DNA of 64,000 nt. It comes from Bacillus sp. 103mf. Its GTDB lineage: Bacteria; Bacillota; Bacilli; Bacillales; Bacillaceae_G. The DNA lies in the NCBI RefSeq assembly GCF_900116295.1, contig NZ_FPAF01000001.1, forward strand, positions 1,051,213-1,115,212, given 5' to 3'. The position numbers and the translations under genes were made by a program. Positions 53,118-63,701 of this stretch are shown one piece after another (the stretch's first letter is position 1; every line of letters begins with the position of its first letter). The notes beneath the pieces are model-generated. The model had not been told where the DNA came from. It saw nothing but the letters and a program-made list of their open reading frames with translations, and ran no database searches.

Positions 53118-54836
53118 TTACTTATTACGCTTAATATAATTTAATAAACGTTCAATATCCCACGTGTTAATAACTGTATCTTTTTGAATCCAACCTTTGC
53201 GCGCAGCTGCAGTGCCAATTTCCATATCCTCTAACATTTCAAGCGTATGAGCATCTGTATTAATGGCGATTTTCACACCCGCATCTTGCGCTTGCTTTAA
53301 CAGCTTCGCACTTAAGTCTAAACGATTTGGATTTGCATTTAACTCAAGTACAGTATTTGTTTCTTTCGCAAGCTCGATTAATAAATCTGTATCGACATCA
53401 TAGCCTTCGCGGCGACCAATTAAGCGGCCTGTTGGATGCGCAATCATTGTCACATGATGATTCTCAATTGCGGTGCGAAGACGTTTCATAATCGTTTCGC
53501 GATCTTGTGAGAAACTAGAATGAATGGCACCGATGACATAATCAAGCTCTGCTAATACGTCATCATCAAAATCAAGCGTCGCATCTGGTAAAATGTCCAT
53601 TTCAATACCACGTAAAATGGTGATATCTGGATACTTGTCATTCATACGTTCAATTTCTTTTCCTTGTTCACGAAGGCGCTCTTTCGTTAACCCATTCGCT
53701 ACTTTTAAGTACTGAGAATGATCAGTAATCGCCATATATTTATAACCGCGAGCACGACACGCTTGTACCATTTCTTCAATAGAAAAAGCACCATCACTCC
53801 ACGTTGTATGCATATGTAAATCACCTTGAATATGAGAGAACTGAATTAAATTCGGATACTGCTCAATTAGATCAATCTCTTTTCCATCTTCACGCACCTC
53901 TGGCGGGATGAATGGCAGTCCAAAGTGTGCAAAAAACGCTTCTTCTGTTTCGAAAGTCTGCACTTCTCCCGTTTCTAAGTTTTCAACGCCGTATTCACTA
54001 ATTTTCTCGCCCTTATCTTTTGCAATTTGGCGCATTCTTACATTATGATCTTTTGAGCCGGTGAAGTGATGCAAAGTAGTAATAAATTCTTCCGGCTTCA
54101 CAAGACGGAAATCAATAGAAATATCATACTCATACTGAAGGCGCACGGAAACCTTTGTATCTCCGCTTGCGATAACTTCAATCATATTATCAAACTGTAG
54201 TAAATGCTCACGCACCTTTTCTGGTTCTGTTGTTGCAATAATAAAATCCAAATCTTTCACTGTTTCACGAACGCGGCGCAAACTGCCCGCACGAGAATAA
54301 CGAATAATTTCTGGTACATTCGACAATTTCCGCTCTATTTCCCCGGCAATAGGAATCACCATTGCTACCGGAAGTCGTTCTGGACGAGAACCAACTTGAG
54401 CGATTGCTTCTAATATTTTCTCTTCCGTTTTCTTACCGAATCCAGCAAGTGCTTGAACTTGATTTTCCTCGCAAGCCTTCTTTAATGTTTCTATATCTAC
54501 AACGCCAAGTTCTTTATATAACTTTGCGACTTTTTTACCACCCAGACCTGGTAATTTTAAAAGCGGCAATAAGCTGCTCGGTACTTCTTTTTCAAGCTCT
54601 GTAAGCACTTCTGATGTTCCAACTTCAATATATTCTGCAATAACGGCTGCAGTTCCTTTTCCGATTCCTTGTATTTTCATAAAATCTTCAATTTCTGAAA
54701 GGCTGCGATCATCATTTTCTAACGCTGCTGCCGCTTTACGAAATGCTGATATTTTAAAAGGATTTTCACCTTTTAGTTCCATGAAAAGTGCAATCGTCTC
54801 AAGTAGCTTAATCACTTGTTTTTTATTTACTTTCAT
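53118..54836 (-). CDS. polX: DNA polymerase X with PHP nuclease domain
   Basis: Repair polymerase of 572 aa. N-terminal helix-hairpin-helix segments ([29 protein letters not shown]), the nucleotidyltransferase [15 protein letters not shown] near 190, and a C-terminal PHP domain with [12 protein letters not shown] (~340), HTHSQ-type metal ligands in ITDHSQY and NTDAHT giving 3'-5' exonuclease activity. It sits between cvpA and mutS2 as in B. subtilis. Confidence 0.96.
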   Translation of the reverse strand: MKVNKKQVIKLLETIALFMELKGENPFKISAFRKAAAALENDDRSLSEIEDFMKIQGIGKGTAAVIAEYIEVGTSEVLTELEKEVPSSLLPLLKLPGLGGKKVAKLYKELGVVDIETLKKACEENQVQALAGFGKKTEEKILEAIAQVGSRPERLPVAMVIPIAGEIERKLSNVPEIIRYSRAGSLRRVRETVKDLDFIIATTEPEKVREHLLQFDNMIEVIASGDTKVSVRLQYEYDISIDFRLVKPEEFITTLHHFTGSKDHNVRMRQIAKDKGEKISEYGVENLETGEVQTFETEEAFFAHFGLPFIPPEVREDGKEIDLIEQYPNLIQFSHIQGDLHMHTTWSDGAFSIEEMVQACRARGYKYMAITDHSQYLKVANGLTKERLREQGKEIERMNDKYPDITILRGIEMDILPDATLDFDDDVLAELDYVIGAIHSSFSQDRETIMKRLRTAIENHHVTMIAHPTGRLIGRREGYDVDTDLLIELAKETNTVLELNANPNRLDLSAKLLKQAQDAGVKIAINTDAHTLEMLEDMEIGTAAARKGWIQKDTVINTWDIERLLNYIKRNK

Positions 54837-54890
54837 TCTTCTCCCGCCTTCCCATCATAGAAAAAAACTTCTCTTTCTAAAGAAGAGAAG

Positions 54891-55430
54891 TTATACCTTG
54901 CTGCCTGTTTGCCATAATTCCTTAACTTTTTCAGAAAGAATCGGTGTATCATTTACAATTACTTTGCTTATTGTTGATGTATTAAGCGACGTTTGTACTT
55001 GCTCAACTGGAAGTACCGTACCGATCACAATTAATACAAACAATATAATATACACTTCTAAAAACCCTAAAATCGCTCCACCTAATGCGTTAACCTGTCT
55101 TACAACAGGGATTTCTGTAAACATGTTTAAAAGATGTCCAAGTAATGTTAGTGCGATTTTTGTAATAATAAATAATGCGATAAACGCAATGGCTTGGTAG
55201 AAAACTGTTTCCATACTATTTGCATTGAGCCAATTCGGCACATTTACTTCTTGCTTAAATGGGTATGGAATAATTTTTTGCAATGCAGGTGCTAAATCTT
55301 TGCAATACCAATATGCTACAAGATAGGCAATAATAAAGCTTACTAACTTTACAATCTGCAATACCAGTCCTCTTCTTAAACCAAGAAGACACCCCATAAC
55401 AAGCAATAAAATAATTATAATATCAACCAT
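54891..55430 (-). CDS. cvpA: CvpA family membrane protein
   Basis: Membrane protein of 179 aa with four hydrophobic helices (about 3-20, 27-43, 78-100, 115-140). The conserved LLLVMGCLLGLRRGLVLQIVKLVSF and VNALGGAILGFLE segments mark the CvpA family (yshB in B. subtilis). Role unknown in Bacillus; linked to colicin V production in E. coli. Its start is one base after the zapA stop. Confidence 0.9.
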   Translation of the reverse strand: MVDIIIILLLVMGCLLGLRRGLVLQIVKLVSFIIAYLVAYWYCKDLAPALQKIIPYPFKQEVNVPNWLNANSMETVFYQAIAFIALFIITKIALTLLGHLLNMFTEIPVVRQVNALGGAILGFLEVYIILFVLIVIGTVLPVEQVQTSLNTSTISKVIVNDTPILSEKVKELWQTGSKV

Positions 55431-55431
55431 G

Positions 55432-55701
55432 TTATTCCAGTCCTTTTTGTCTCATTCTTTCTTTCAATTTTTCATTTTCTTCTTTTAATTTTATATAATC
55501 ATGTACGACATTGACTGCTGTCAACACCGCCAATCGGTTTGTGTCAAGCGAAGGATTCTTAGCATTCAGTTCGCGCATTTTATCATCCACAATCGCTGCG
55601 ACAATGCGTATATGACTTGTACTTTCATCGCCAACAACTGAATATTGTTGACCGTAAATTTCTACATTAATTCGACTTCGATTTCCATTTTGTTGTGACA
55701 A
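55432..55701 (-). CDS. zapA: Cell division protein ZapA
   Basis: Stabilises FtsZ bundles at the division site. The 89-residue protein has the ZapA core [33 protein letters not shown] and a C-terminal coiled coil ([15 protein letters not shown]). The TTG at 55701 is chosen since GGAGGACAG lies upstream; an earlier TTG at 55716 is inside that site. First of zapA-cvpA-polX-mutS2, divergent from rnhC. Confidence 0.92.
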   Translation of the reverse strand: MSQQNGNRSRINVEIYGQQYSVVGDESTSHIRIVAAIVDDKMRELNAKNPSLDTNRLAVLTAVNVVHDYIKLKEENEKLKERMRQKGLE

Positions 55702-55825
55702 CTTACTGTCCTCCAATCCCGTACAGAATCCTAAAGATTATCATACCATGAAAAAACATCATATGGAAACAGAAACAACTATTCGATATGATAAAAATAT
55801 AAATAATGAAAAAGGAGTAACCATT

Positions 55826-56764
55826 TTGTCAAATTCTATTGTCATTCAAGTAAGTTCTGCAGTTATAGTGGACATGAAAACACATTACGCACAAGTAGTG
55901 CAGCCAAAAGTTCCTCAAGGCGGTGTCTTCATGGCAAAGGTTCCATCTTGCACAATTACAGCCTATAAATCAGGAAAAGTTATGTTTCAAGGTGGACGTG
56001 CGACAGAAGAAGCGAGTCAGTGGCAAGCAAATGCCACACCCCCGAAAACTTCTGAAAAGAAAAATGTAAATGACCATTCTTATGCACCGCCAGCTTCCAT
56101 CAGTACAATGTCTATTCTCGGTTCAGATGAAGTTGGAACAGGAGACTATTTTGGACCGATGACAGTTGTTGCCGTATACGTCGATGCGACGCAAATTCCA
56201 TTATTAAAAGAACTAGGCGTCAAGGACTCAAAAAACTTAAACGATACACAAATTTGCGAAATTGCAAAACAACTACTGGCGGTTGTCCCTTACAGCTCTC
56301 TTGTTCTGCATAACGAAAAATATAACGAAATGTTTGACAAAGGCTACAATCAAGGACAACTAAAAGCAATGCTTCATAATAAAGCCATTACAAACTTATT
56401 GGCTAAGATAGCACCAACGAAACCAGAAGGCATCTTAATTGATCAGTTCACACAGCCGGCTACATATTATAAATATTTAGCCAAACAAAAAAACGTAGAG
56501 CGTGAAAATGTCTATTTCGCTACAAAAGGCGAAAGCGTACATATCGCCGTTGCAGCAGCTTCCATTCTAGCCCGTTATTCATTCGTAAAACAATTTGATG
56601 AACTAAGCAAAAAAGCGGGCATGTCACTTCCGAAAGGTGCCGGGAAACAAGTCGATATTGCGGCGGCAAAATTGATTCAAAGGCTTGGGAAAGAAAGATT
56701 ACCTGAGTTTGTGAAATTACATTTTGCAAACACGGAAAAAGCGTTTCGATTGTTGAAGAAATAG
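55826..56764 (+). CDS. rnhC: Ribonuclease HIII
   Basis: Cleaves RNA of RNA/DNA hybrids. The 312-residue protein has an N-terminal TBP-like substrate-binding domain (about 1-90) and an RNase H domain with GSDEVGTGDYFGPM (catalytic Asp-Glu), VKDSKNLND, LIDQF and the late Asp/Glu ligands. The TTG at 55826 has AAAGGAG 8 nt upstream and gives the family length; an ATG at 55748 is in frame but unsupported. Divergent from zapA. Confidence 0.95.
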   Translation: MSNSIVIQVSSAVIVDMKTHYAQVVQPKVPQGGVFMAKVPSCTITAYKSGKVMFQGGRATEEASQWQANATPPKTSEKKNVNDHSYAPPASISTMSILGSDEVGTGDYFGPMTVVAVYVDATQIPLLKELGVKDSKNLNDTQICEIAKQLLAVVPYSSLVLHNEKYNEMFDKGYNQGQLKAMLHNKAITNLLAKIAPTKPEGILIDQFTQPATYYKYLAKQKNVERENVYFATKGESVHIAVAAASILARYSFVKQFDELSKKAGMSLPKGAGKQVDIAAAKLIQRLGKERLPEFVKLHFANTEKAFRLLKK

Positions 56765-56795
56765 TTATTTTTCAGTATGGACAGGATACGTATAG

Positions 56796-57030
56796 ACTAA
56801 ACAAGGAGCTGACCCAAAAGGCACCTATGTGCCTTTTGAAGTCAATCCTTTTTTCCGTGTCCACCGATATATCAACCGTTATTTGCAATATATTGGCGCT
56901 TCGACAGAATATAAAGACATTCCGACAATATTCAACATACGAGTATTCGGGCCACTGAACTGGAGCATACCAAAAAGTGAAAGGAGCTGACTAAAAAGTG
57001 GACTTTTTAGTGTCAGCTCCTTTGTTTTTA
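56796..57030. repeat. Repeat family D, second copy
   Basis: Bounded by GGAGCTGAC at 56804 and the hairpin AAAGGAGCTGAC / GTCAGCTCCTTT at 56980-57023. It contains ACCGATATATC, CAATATATTGGCGC and TTCGACAGAATATAAAGAC, which on the other strand parallel the element at 47852-48030. The right-hand hairpin, with a T-tail, also serves as terminator for rnhC. Confidence 0.6.
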
Positions 57031-57510
57031 CTACTCTATTTTAAACGTCTCTGCAACTTTTTTTGAGGCTTCTTTTAAATCATAAAACTCAACACGTTCT
57101 TTCTCTGGAGTATCCTTATGCCCAATTACAATTTCTCCGTCATCTTCTACCCAAACAAAGTATTTCCCAATTGATCCATCACCATAATCAATAGACATAT
57201 TGTAATGAATAGCGGATTTAGCTGCTTCATCTAGTGATAATGTTTTAGGCTCATCGCCATTTCCCGCCAACCCAACCTGCTCCAGCGCAGATACAAGCTG
57301 TTTCATATCTTTTGCTTTTTTCAATACTTTCGTACCTTTTGTTTTTGTAGATGTTAGCTGAATTTCTTTTATCTCTTTTCCTTGAAACGTAACAACCGCT
57401 GCCTCTTGTGATGTTGTTGGAACTACTTTTTCTTGTTTCTCTTTTTCCTTTCCACATGCACTTAAACTGATTAGCATGATCGCTAAGAAACATACCATTC
57501 TTTTTTTCAC
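57031..57510 (-). CDS. Putative lipoprotein
   Basis: Hypothetical lipoprotein of 159 aa. The GTG at 57510 (AAAGGAG 8 nt upstream) gives a short KKR start, a hydrophobic stretch and the lipobox LSAC. The mature part begins with a Lys/Glu linker and has a compact domain with YGDGSIGKYFVWVEDDGEIVIGHK. No family recognised. It reads toward rnhC and lies downstream of asnS on the same strand, but the asnS terminator region is upstream of it. Confidence 0.7.
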   Translation of the reverse strand: MKKRMVCFLAIMLISLSACGKEKEKQEKVVPTTSQEAAVVTFQGKEIKEIQLTSTKTKGTKVLKKAKDMKQLVSALEQVGLAGNGDEPKTLSLDEAAKSAIHYNMSIDYGDGSIGKYFVWVEDDGEIVIGHKDTPEKERVEFYDLKEASKKVAETFKIE

Positions 57511-57581
57511 AAATTCAGCTCCTTTCTCTTCCACATAATGTTTCTCCTTATCCCGCATCTCTCCCTGCTCAAAAGAAAAAT

Positions 57582-57630
57582 AAAAAGGTATATCAAACAG
57601 CTTAATTGCTGTTGATATACCTTTTTTCCA
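57582..57630 (-). terminator. Terminator of asnS
   Basis: Minus strand AAAAGGTATATCA / TGATATACCTTTTTA hairpin with an internal CAGC/GCTG extension. Confidence 0.8.
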
Positions 57631-57633
57631 ATC

Positions 57634-59025
57634 TTAAAACTCCGCAGAGCCTGGTGTTCTTGGGAATGGAATTACGTCACGAATATTCCCCATACCAGTA
57701 ATGTACATTAAGAAGCGTTCGAAACCTAGACCAAATCCAGCATGTTTTGTACCGCCGTATTTTCTAAGTTCTAAGTACCACCAGTAGTCTTCTTCGTTCA
57801 TGCCTAGTTCTTTAATTCTATCTACTAAAACATCCATTCTTTCTTCACGTTGACTTCCGCCGATTAATTCGCCGATGCCAGGAACAAGTAAGTCTGTTGC
57901 GGCTACTGTTTTGCCATCATCATTTAAGCGCATATAGAATGCTTTAATATCTTTTGGATAGTCTGTTACGAATACAGGACGTTTGAATACTTCTTCTGAT
58001 AAGTATCTTTCGTGCTCTGTTTGTAAATCAATTCCCCATTCTACTGGGTATTTGAATTCTGCACCTGATTTTTGAAGCACTTCAATTGCTTCTGTGTATG
58101 TGATGCGTCCAAAATCAGAGTTAATTACGTTATTCATGCGCTCTAGAACTGTTTTATCAACAAAGCTGTTGAAGAATTCCATTTCTTCTGGTGCATGCTC
58201 TAATACGTATTTCATTGCATACTTCAGCATATCTTCTGTAAGATCCATTACATCTTCTAATTCAGCGAATGCAATCTCAGGTTCAACCATCCAAAACTCA
58301 GCAGCGTGGCGAGTTGTGTTTGAGTTTTCAGCGCGGAACGTTGGACCAAATGTGTATACATCGCGGAACGCTAATGCATATGCTTCAGCATTCAATTGCC
58401 CACTTACTGTTAAGTTTGTTTCTTTGCCGAAGAAGTCTTTTGAATCGTCTACATTTCCATCTTCACCTTTTGGCACGTTGTTCATATCATGCGTTGTTAC
58501 GCGGAACATTTCACCTGCACCTTCAGTATCACTACCTGTAATAATCGGTGTATGAACATGTACAAAGCCGCGCTCTTGGAAGAATTTATGAAGCGCATAA
58601 GCTGCAATTGAACGCACACGGAACGTTGCCGAGAATGCATTCGTTCTTGGACGTAAATGAGCGATTGTACGTAAGTACTCAAACGTGTGACGTTTCTTTT
58701 GTAATGGGTAATCAGAATCTGATAATCCCTCAATTTCGATTTTGTCCGCTTTAATTTCAAACGGCTGCTTTGCAGTTGGCGTTGCAATTAGTGTTCCCTC
58801 TACTTTAATAGATGAGCTTAATGGCAGCTTCGTAATTTCAGTAAAGTTATCTAATTCTGTATCGAAAACGATTTGAACGCTTTTAAAGAAACTACCATCG
58901 TTTAATTCGATAAAACCAAATACTTTTGAATCACGTAAGTTACGGATCCAACCTGATACTTGTACTTTTTGGTCTACATACTTATCAGTTTCTCTATACA
59001 GACTTTTTACTAATGTGTTTTCCAT
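57634..59025 (-). CDS. asnS: Asparaginyl-tRNA synthetase
   Basis: Class IIb aminoacyl-tRNA synthetase of 463 aa. N-terminal OB-fold anticodon-binding domain ([14 protein letters not shown]), then the class II core: motif 2 [23 protein letters not shown] and motif 3 [16 protein letters not shown] with the terminal RTPGSAEF. The last part, and [25 protein letters not shown], mark it as AsnS rather than AspS. AAAGGAG lies before the ATG. A T-box leader with an Asn specifier precedes it. Confidence 0.97.
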   Translation of the reverse strand: MENTLVKSLYRETDKYVDQKVQVSGWIRNLRDSKVFGFIELNDGSFFKSVQIVFDTELDNFTEITKLPLSSSIKVEGTLIATPTAKQPFEIKADKIEIEGLSDSDYPLQKKRHTFEYLRTIAHLRPRTNAFSATFRVRSIAAYALHKFFQERGFVHVHTPIITGSDTEGAGEMFRVTTHDMNNVPKGEDGNVDDSKDFFGKETNLTVSGQLNAEAYALAFRDVYTFGPTFRAENSNTTRHAAEFWMVEPEIAFAELEDVMDLTEDMLKYAMKYVLEHAPEEMEFFNSFVDKTVLERMNNVINSDFGRITYTEAIEVLQKSGAEFKYPVEWGIDLQTEHERYLSEEVFKRPVFVTDYPKDIKAFYMRLNDDGKTVAATDLLVPGIGELIGGSQREERMDVLVDRIKELGMNEEDYWWYLELRKYGGTKHAGFGLGFERFLMYITGMGNIRDVIPFPRTPGSAEF

Positions 59026-59055
59026 ATTGAAATTCTCCTTTACATATATTTAAAT

Positions 59056-59310
59056 ACAAAAAAACCTTCCATCCATAAAGGGACGAAAGGTTAAACTTCG
59101 CGGTACCACCCAATTTGTCATAAAGACCAGCTCTAACTCGTATGTATGATACATACTTTCCGGTTTGTAACAGGCCGGATACCCGTCTAAGTCTACTCTT
59201 GAATACACAATTCAATTTCGGTTAGCAACTCCAAGGTGTTCTTCACATATACCGCCTCATCAGGCTCGCACCGTCCCTGACTCGCTTTGGATTATAGTAT
59301 ATACTACTTT
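59056..59310 (-). ncRNA. T-box leader, Asn-specific
   Basis: In transcript order: Stem I with GGTGCGAGCC and the specifier AAC (59238-59240 on the plus strand) in the context GAAGAACACC; the T-box sequence TGGGTGGTACCGCG (59099-59112); then a terminator hairpin AACCTTTCGTCCC / GGATGGAAGGTT with TTTTTTT. AAC is an Asn codon, agreeing with asnS. A TATAAT (59291-59296, minus) fits the promoter. Confidence 0.9.
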
Positions 59311-59410
59311 TCCTTATCATCGTCTTTCTTTTGTTAAACTAAAATTAATGTACTACATTCCTTTGAAAGATGCAAGTTGTCGTTCTATATAAATACAAAT
59401 TGAAAACCCT

Positions 59411-59535
59411 TCATAAAACCACTCTTTTTTTGATAAGCGAGAGCATCTGGCCATGCATAGAAGCGGTCAGGGCTTTTTCCTGCCACATGCAAGGGTTAAA
59501 ACAAAGAAAAAATTAAGTGCAGATAATTTTGATTG
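59411..59535 (-). repeat. Dispersed repeat family A, copy 8
   Basis: Minus-orientation copy: CGAGAGCATCTGGCCATGCATAGAAGCGGTCAGGG, CCTGCCACATGC and GTTAAAACAAAG, the exact complement order of copies 2-7. Confidence 0.75.
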
Positions 59536-59539
59536 CACT

Positions 59540-60574
59540 TTATTTTCTAACTAACTCTATTTCTCCAAACTTCTTTATTTGGAGCTTCAATGTATTCGCT
59601 TTGTCATAAGAAGTAATCGGAAAATTAACCTGGACATTCGTTTTAGCATTCCCAGCATTCATACTATACCCTTTTGATTTATATTCTTTTCCTGTTTCAT
59701 CTATAATCTTCATATCCATAAAAGTATTTTCATCTTCTACTACTTCATTAACTGAAAATGTTAGGTTGAGAGATGTTGGATTTGCCTTTGCGGATACAAT
59801 ATGGATGTTAGATGTTGTTTCTGCTGATCTATACTCAACCGTTGAAGTTGCTTCTTCTTTCGTTTTGTCGCTAATCGGTAAATTCCATATACCATCAATT
59901 TCTTTCCGTTCATCATTCTCATAAAAAACCTTAACGCTCTCTATTTCTAACACAGCATCTTTTAATTTCGGAATCAAGCCCTGATTTGACTCCCATATCG
60001 CTTCGTATAAAACTTTTCCAGTTTTCGTATCTATATATGGATTATTATCTTCTCCTCCAGATACATATAATTTGTTACCTTTCAAAGGCTTTGTATCTGG
60101 AATAGACTCCATAATATATTCGCCATCACCATTTTTTAATCGATAGTCAAAAGACACTTCTTTTACCTGTTTCTTGAATATGCTTGTATCCCCAAATACT
60201 AATTGAAAGCTAAACCCTAGTTTATTCGCGTCAGCAAAATAACGGTCAAGTATCACTGTGATTCCTTTATCAGTAGCCGTACTATTGCTTTTTTGTGTAA
60301 ATCCTTCATCAACCGCTCGCTCAATCCCTTTATCATTAAAATGAAATAATTTATTTATGTTAGCCCGCACATGCTCATTTGTAAAAACACCACCAGCTAT
60401 CACAAAACAACAAGCCGCTACTGCTAATTTTCGCCACATCACATTTCTTTTCTTTTTCTTTGCTTTCATACGTATTACATCATAGGAATGATCTACAGAC
60501 TTTCTAACAATACTAGGTATTTCTTTTTCCTCATGTAACACATGCTGAAATTCTTTTTCGAAGTTACTTTTCAT
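59540..60574 (-). CDS. DUF4179 membrane protein, probable anti-sigma factor
   Basis: Protein of 344 aa with a cytoplasmic N-terminus (about 1-45), one membrane helix (about 48-64) and a large extracytoplasmic domain of the DUF4179 type. Such proteins are encoded next to ECF sigma factors and hold them inactive. The C-terminal part has the IDETGKEYKSKGYS...PITSYDKAN layout also seen in the remnant at 40762. Overlaps the sigma gene by 11 bases. Confidence 0.85.
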   Translation of the reverse strand: MKSNFEKEFQHVLHEEKEIPSIVRKSVDHSYDVIRMKAKKKKRNVMWRKLAVAACCFVIAGGVFTNEHVRANINKLFHFNDKGIERAVDEGFTQKSNSTATDKGITVILDRYFADANKLGFSFQLVFGDTSIFKKQVKEVSFDYRLKNGDGEYIMESIPDTKPLKGNKLYVSGGEDNNPYIDTKTGKVLYEAIWESNQGLIPKLKDAVLEIESVKVFYENDERKEIDGIWNLPISDKTKEEATSTVEYRSAETTSNIHIVSAKANPTSLNLTFSVNEVVEDENTFMDMKIIDETGKEYKSKGYSMNAGNAKTNVQVNFPITSYDKANTLKLQIKKFGEIELVRK

Positions 60575-61094
60575 TTACACTCACTCCTTCACCACTGTAA
60601 TAATGATTACGTAATATTGACTTGGCTCTGGAAAGTCTCGATTTAATTGTTCCTTCCGGTTCTTTTAAAAACACACTCATTTCTTTTATACTAAGCCCAA
60701 CAATGTAGTATAAAACGATCGCGATTTTATAATCCTTATTTAAACTATTTAACGCATCCTCTAGTTCTATCTTCAAAAATTCATTTTTGTTTTGTTTTTG
60801 TTCAATGTGCCCATCTACTAACGTAATTTTTTGCTTTTTGTTTAATATACCGTTACATGTATTGATTAATATTTTACAAATCCATGTATTAAAGTACTCT
60901 TCGTTTTTAAGTGTATGTATTTTCTCGTACGCCACTGTGATTGCTTCTTGCATCGCATCGGCCACATCCTCATCTTTCTGCAACAGTTTACTTGCGACTT
61001 TGTACAGCACATCTTCATAGCGCTGCACAAGAGAAACAAATGCTTCTCCATCTCCCTTTTTTGCCTTTTTCACTAAGGCTTCTAACTTCCCCAT
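60564..61094 (-). CDS. ECF-type RNA polymerase sigma factor
   Basis: Alternative sigma factor of 176 aa. Region 2 (FVSLVQRYEDVLYKVASKLLQKDEDVADAMQEA, with YFNTWICKILINTC) and region 4 (LNKDYKIAIVLYYIVGLSIKEMSVFLKEPEGTIKSRLSRAK) are present, region 3 is absent as in all ECF factors. CAAGGGGG precedes the ATG. Paired with the downstream DUF4179 protein; the signal is unknown. Confidence 0.92.
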   Translation of the reverse strand: MGKLEALVKKAKKGDGEAFVSLVQRYEDVLYKVASKLLQKDEDVADAMQEAITVAYEKIHTLKNEEYFNTWICKILINTCNGILNKKQKITLVDGHIEQKQNKNEFLKIELEDALNSLNKDYKIAIVLYYIVGLSIKEMSVFLKEPEGTIKSRLSRAKSILRNHYYSGEGVSVNEK

Positions 61095-61202
61095 TTCAGA
61101 ACCCCCTTGCTAACTAATTTCAATATACGCCTGTTTTCATGTTCTTTACATTCTATTAGATACAAAAATCCAGTATTTGGTTGCATTCATTTTTTCTTTT
61201 CA

Positions 61203-61254
61203 TAAAAAAAGAGGATCATCACTCTTTCGATGAGTGACAATCCTCTCTTTTACA
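61203..61254 (-). terminator. Terminator of pheST
   Basis: Minus strand AGAGGATTGTCACTC / GAGTGATGATCCTCT followed by TTTTTTT. Confidence 0.85.
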
Positions 61255-61262
61255 TATAAAAA

Positions 61263-63683
61263 TTATTTACGCAACTCCGCACCAAATTTCTCTTCTACCG
61301 CTGCTAATACACGGCTATGTGCTTCTGTTACTTCTTCATCTGTTAATGTACGTTCTGGATCGAAGTAGTTCATAGAGAATGCAAGTGATTTCTTGCCTTC
61401 TTCCATTTTTTCGCCTTCGTATAAGTCGAATAGTGTTACTTCTTTTAGAAGTTCTCCGCCTGCTTCGCTAATCGCTTGCTTCATTTCACCAGCTTTTACT
61501 TCCTTGGCTACTACAACTGCCATATCACGTGTCATAGATGGGAAACGCGGAATTGCTGAGTAGTAAGTATCTTCTGTATCAGCAGCAAATACTTTTACTA
61601 GAGATAATTCGAATACGAATGTATCTTTTACATCTAATTGTTTTTGCGCTTCTGGGTGTAATTGACCGATGAAGCCAATTACTTCTCCGTCTAGTAAGAT
61701 ATCAGCTGTACGTCCTGGGTGCATGCCTTCACGTTTTGCAGGAGCATATGTGATGCTGCTTGCAACGCCAAGTACATCGAATAATCCTTCTAATATACCT
61801 TTTACAACGAAGAAGTCTACAACTTTCTTCTCACCTTGCCATGCATGGTGAAGAGCAAGACCTGTCATAACGCCAGCAAGATGTTGTTCTTCTTTTGGAA
61901 GCTCACCTTTTGCTGTTGGTAAAAAGATAGAACCTACTTCATATAATGCAACACTGTCGTTTTTACGAGCGTTGTTATATGAAACTGCTTCTAGCAATTG
62001 TGGTATTAAGCTTAAACGAAGCTGGCTGCGTTCCTCACTCATTGGAAGTGCAAGATTTACAGGAGCCTTTTCGTTTGGCTCAACCATATATTGTTTCGCT
62101 TTATCAGCGCTTGTTAATGAATACGTAATTGCTTCATATAAACCAGCACCTTCTAGGTAGCGACGTACTTTACGACGTTTTGCTTGCGCTACTGTTAATT
62201 TACCACGCGTCATTGTTCCAGTTGGTAATGTAACTGGGATATGATCGTATCCGTATAGACGACCTACCTCTTCAACTAAGTCTTCTGCAATTGTAATGTC
62301 AGGTCGACGTGCTGGTACGTTTACATGGAATGTTCCTTCTACTTCTGTGAATGGGAACTTCAAGTTTGTAAAAATTGTACCCATTTCACTTGCAGAGATT
62401 TCTGTACCTAATACACGATTTACTTTTTCAGTTGTAACTGATACTGTACGTTCTTGTACTTGTAAGTTATCAACTTCTACTACACCTTCAAGCGCTTCGC
62501 CACCAGCATATTTTGCCATTAATGCAGCTGCATGTTGAATTGCTTCGAATGTACGTGTTGGATCGATTCCTTTTTCGAAACGTGCACTTGATTCACTGCG
62601 AAGACCTAAGTCTTTTGATGCGCGGCGCACCGTTTGACCTTCGAAGTATGCAGACTCGATTAGAACGTTTACTGTATCGTTATCAACTTCAGATTCAGCT
62701 CCGCCCATTACACCAGCAACAGCTAATGCTTTTGTGCCGTTTGTAATCGCAAGGTGATGCGCTTGTAATGTACGTTCTTGATCATCTAATGTTTGAATCT
62801 TTTCGCCTTCTTTTGCAAGACGAACAACGATTTCTTTTGAACCTAATTTATCGTAGTCAAACGCATGTAATGGTTGACCGTATTCAATTAAAATGTAGTT
62901 TGTAATATCAACTACGTTGCTAATCGGGCGAATGCCAGCTGCCATTAGGCGTGTTTGCATCCAGATTGGTGATGGACCAACCTTTACGTTTTTCACCATT
63001 TTTGCAATATATAATGGGTTTTGTTCTGTTGCTTCTACACTTACAGAAATATAATCAGATGTTTTTTCTGCCACTTCTTGTAAGTCTGCTGCTGGAAGTT
63101 TCACTTCACGGCCGTAAATTGCTGCTACTTCATACGCAACACCTAACATGTTTAAGCAGTCAGCACGATTCGGTGTTAAACCTAATTCAAGTACTTCATC
63201 ATGTAAATTTAAGATTTCAAGTGCATCTGCACCAACTTCCACGTCACTTGGGAAAATAAAAATACCTTCTGCATAGTCTTTCGCAACTAATTTGCCGTCA
63301 ACGCCAAGCTCCTGTAAAGAACAAACCATACCGTGAGAAGCCTCACCGCGTAGCTTTGCTTTTTTAATTTTGAAGTTGCCAGGAAGAACAGCACCAACTT
63401 TTGCAACTGGTACTTTTAAACCTTTCGCAATGTTAGGAGCACCGCAAATGATTTGAACTGGCTCTTCTTCGCCGATGTCGATTAGGCATTTGCTTAATTT
63501 ATCAGCTTCTGGATGTTTTTCACATTCTAATACGTGACCAACTACAACACCTTTTACACCTTTATTTAATACTTCAACGCCTTCTACTTCAATACCACTT
63601 TTCGTGATTTTATCTGCTAATTCTTGTGCCGTTACATCTTGAATATCTACATACTCTTGTAACCAACGATATGATACGAACAT
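61263..63683 (-). CDS. pheT: Phenylalanyl-tRNA synthetase beta subunit
   Basis: Non-catalytic subunit of the heterotetramer, 806 aa. Domains in order: an N-terminal tRNA-binding OB fold ([25 protein letters not shown]), B3/B4 editing domain, B5 domain, the class II-like core with [15 protein letters not shown], and the C-terminal anticodon-binding FDX-ACB domain ([12 protein letters not shown]). AAGGAGAGG precedes the ATG. It follows pheS by 18 bases. Confidence 0.97.
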   Translation of the reverse strand: MFVSYRWLQEYVDIQDVTAQELADKITKSGIEVEGVEVLNKGVKGVVVGHVLECEKHPEADKLSKCLIDIGEEEPVQIICGAPNIAKGLKVPVAKVGAVLPGNFKIKKAKLRGEASHGMVCSLQELGVDGKLVAKDYAEGIFIFPSDVEVGADALEILNLHDEVLELGLTPNRADCLNMLGVAYEVAAIYGREVKLPAADLQEVAEKTSDYISVSVEATEQNPLYIAKMVKNVKVGPSPIWMQTRLMAAGIRPISNVVDITNYILIEYGQPLHAFDYDKLGSKEIVVRLAKEGEKIQTLDDQERTLQAHHLAITNGTKALAVAGVMGGAESEVDNDTVNVLIESAYFEGQTVRRASKDLGLRSESSARFEKGIDPTRTFEAIQHAAALMAKYAGGEALEGVVEVDNLQVQERTVSVTTEKVNRVLGTEISASEMGTIFTNLKFPFTEVEGTFHVNVPARRPDITIAEDLVEEVGRLYGYDHIPVTLPTGTMTRGKLTVAQAKRRKVRRYLEGAGLYEAITYSLTSADKAKQYMVEPNEKAPVNLALPMSEERSQLRLSLIPQLLEAVSYNNARKNDSVALYEVGSIFLPTAKGELPKEEQHLAGVMTGLALHHAWQGEKKVVDFFVVKGILEGLFDVLGVASSITYAPAKREGMHPGRTADILLDGEVIGFIGQLHPEAQKQLDVKDTFVFELSLVKVFAADTEDTYYSAIPRFPSMTRDMAVVVAKEVKAGEMKQAISEAGGELLKEVTLFDLYEGEKMEEGKKSLAFSMNYFDPERTLTDEEVTEAHSRVLAAVEEKFGAELRK

Positions 63684-63701
63684 ATTTATCCTCTCCTTCC
63701 C

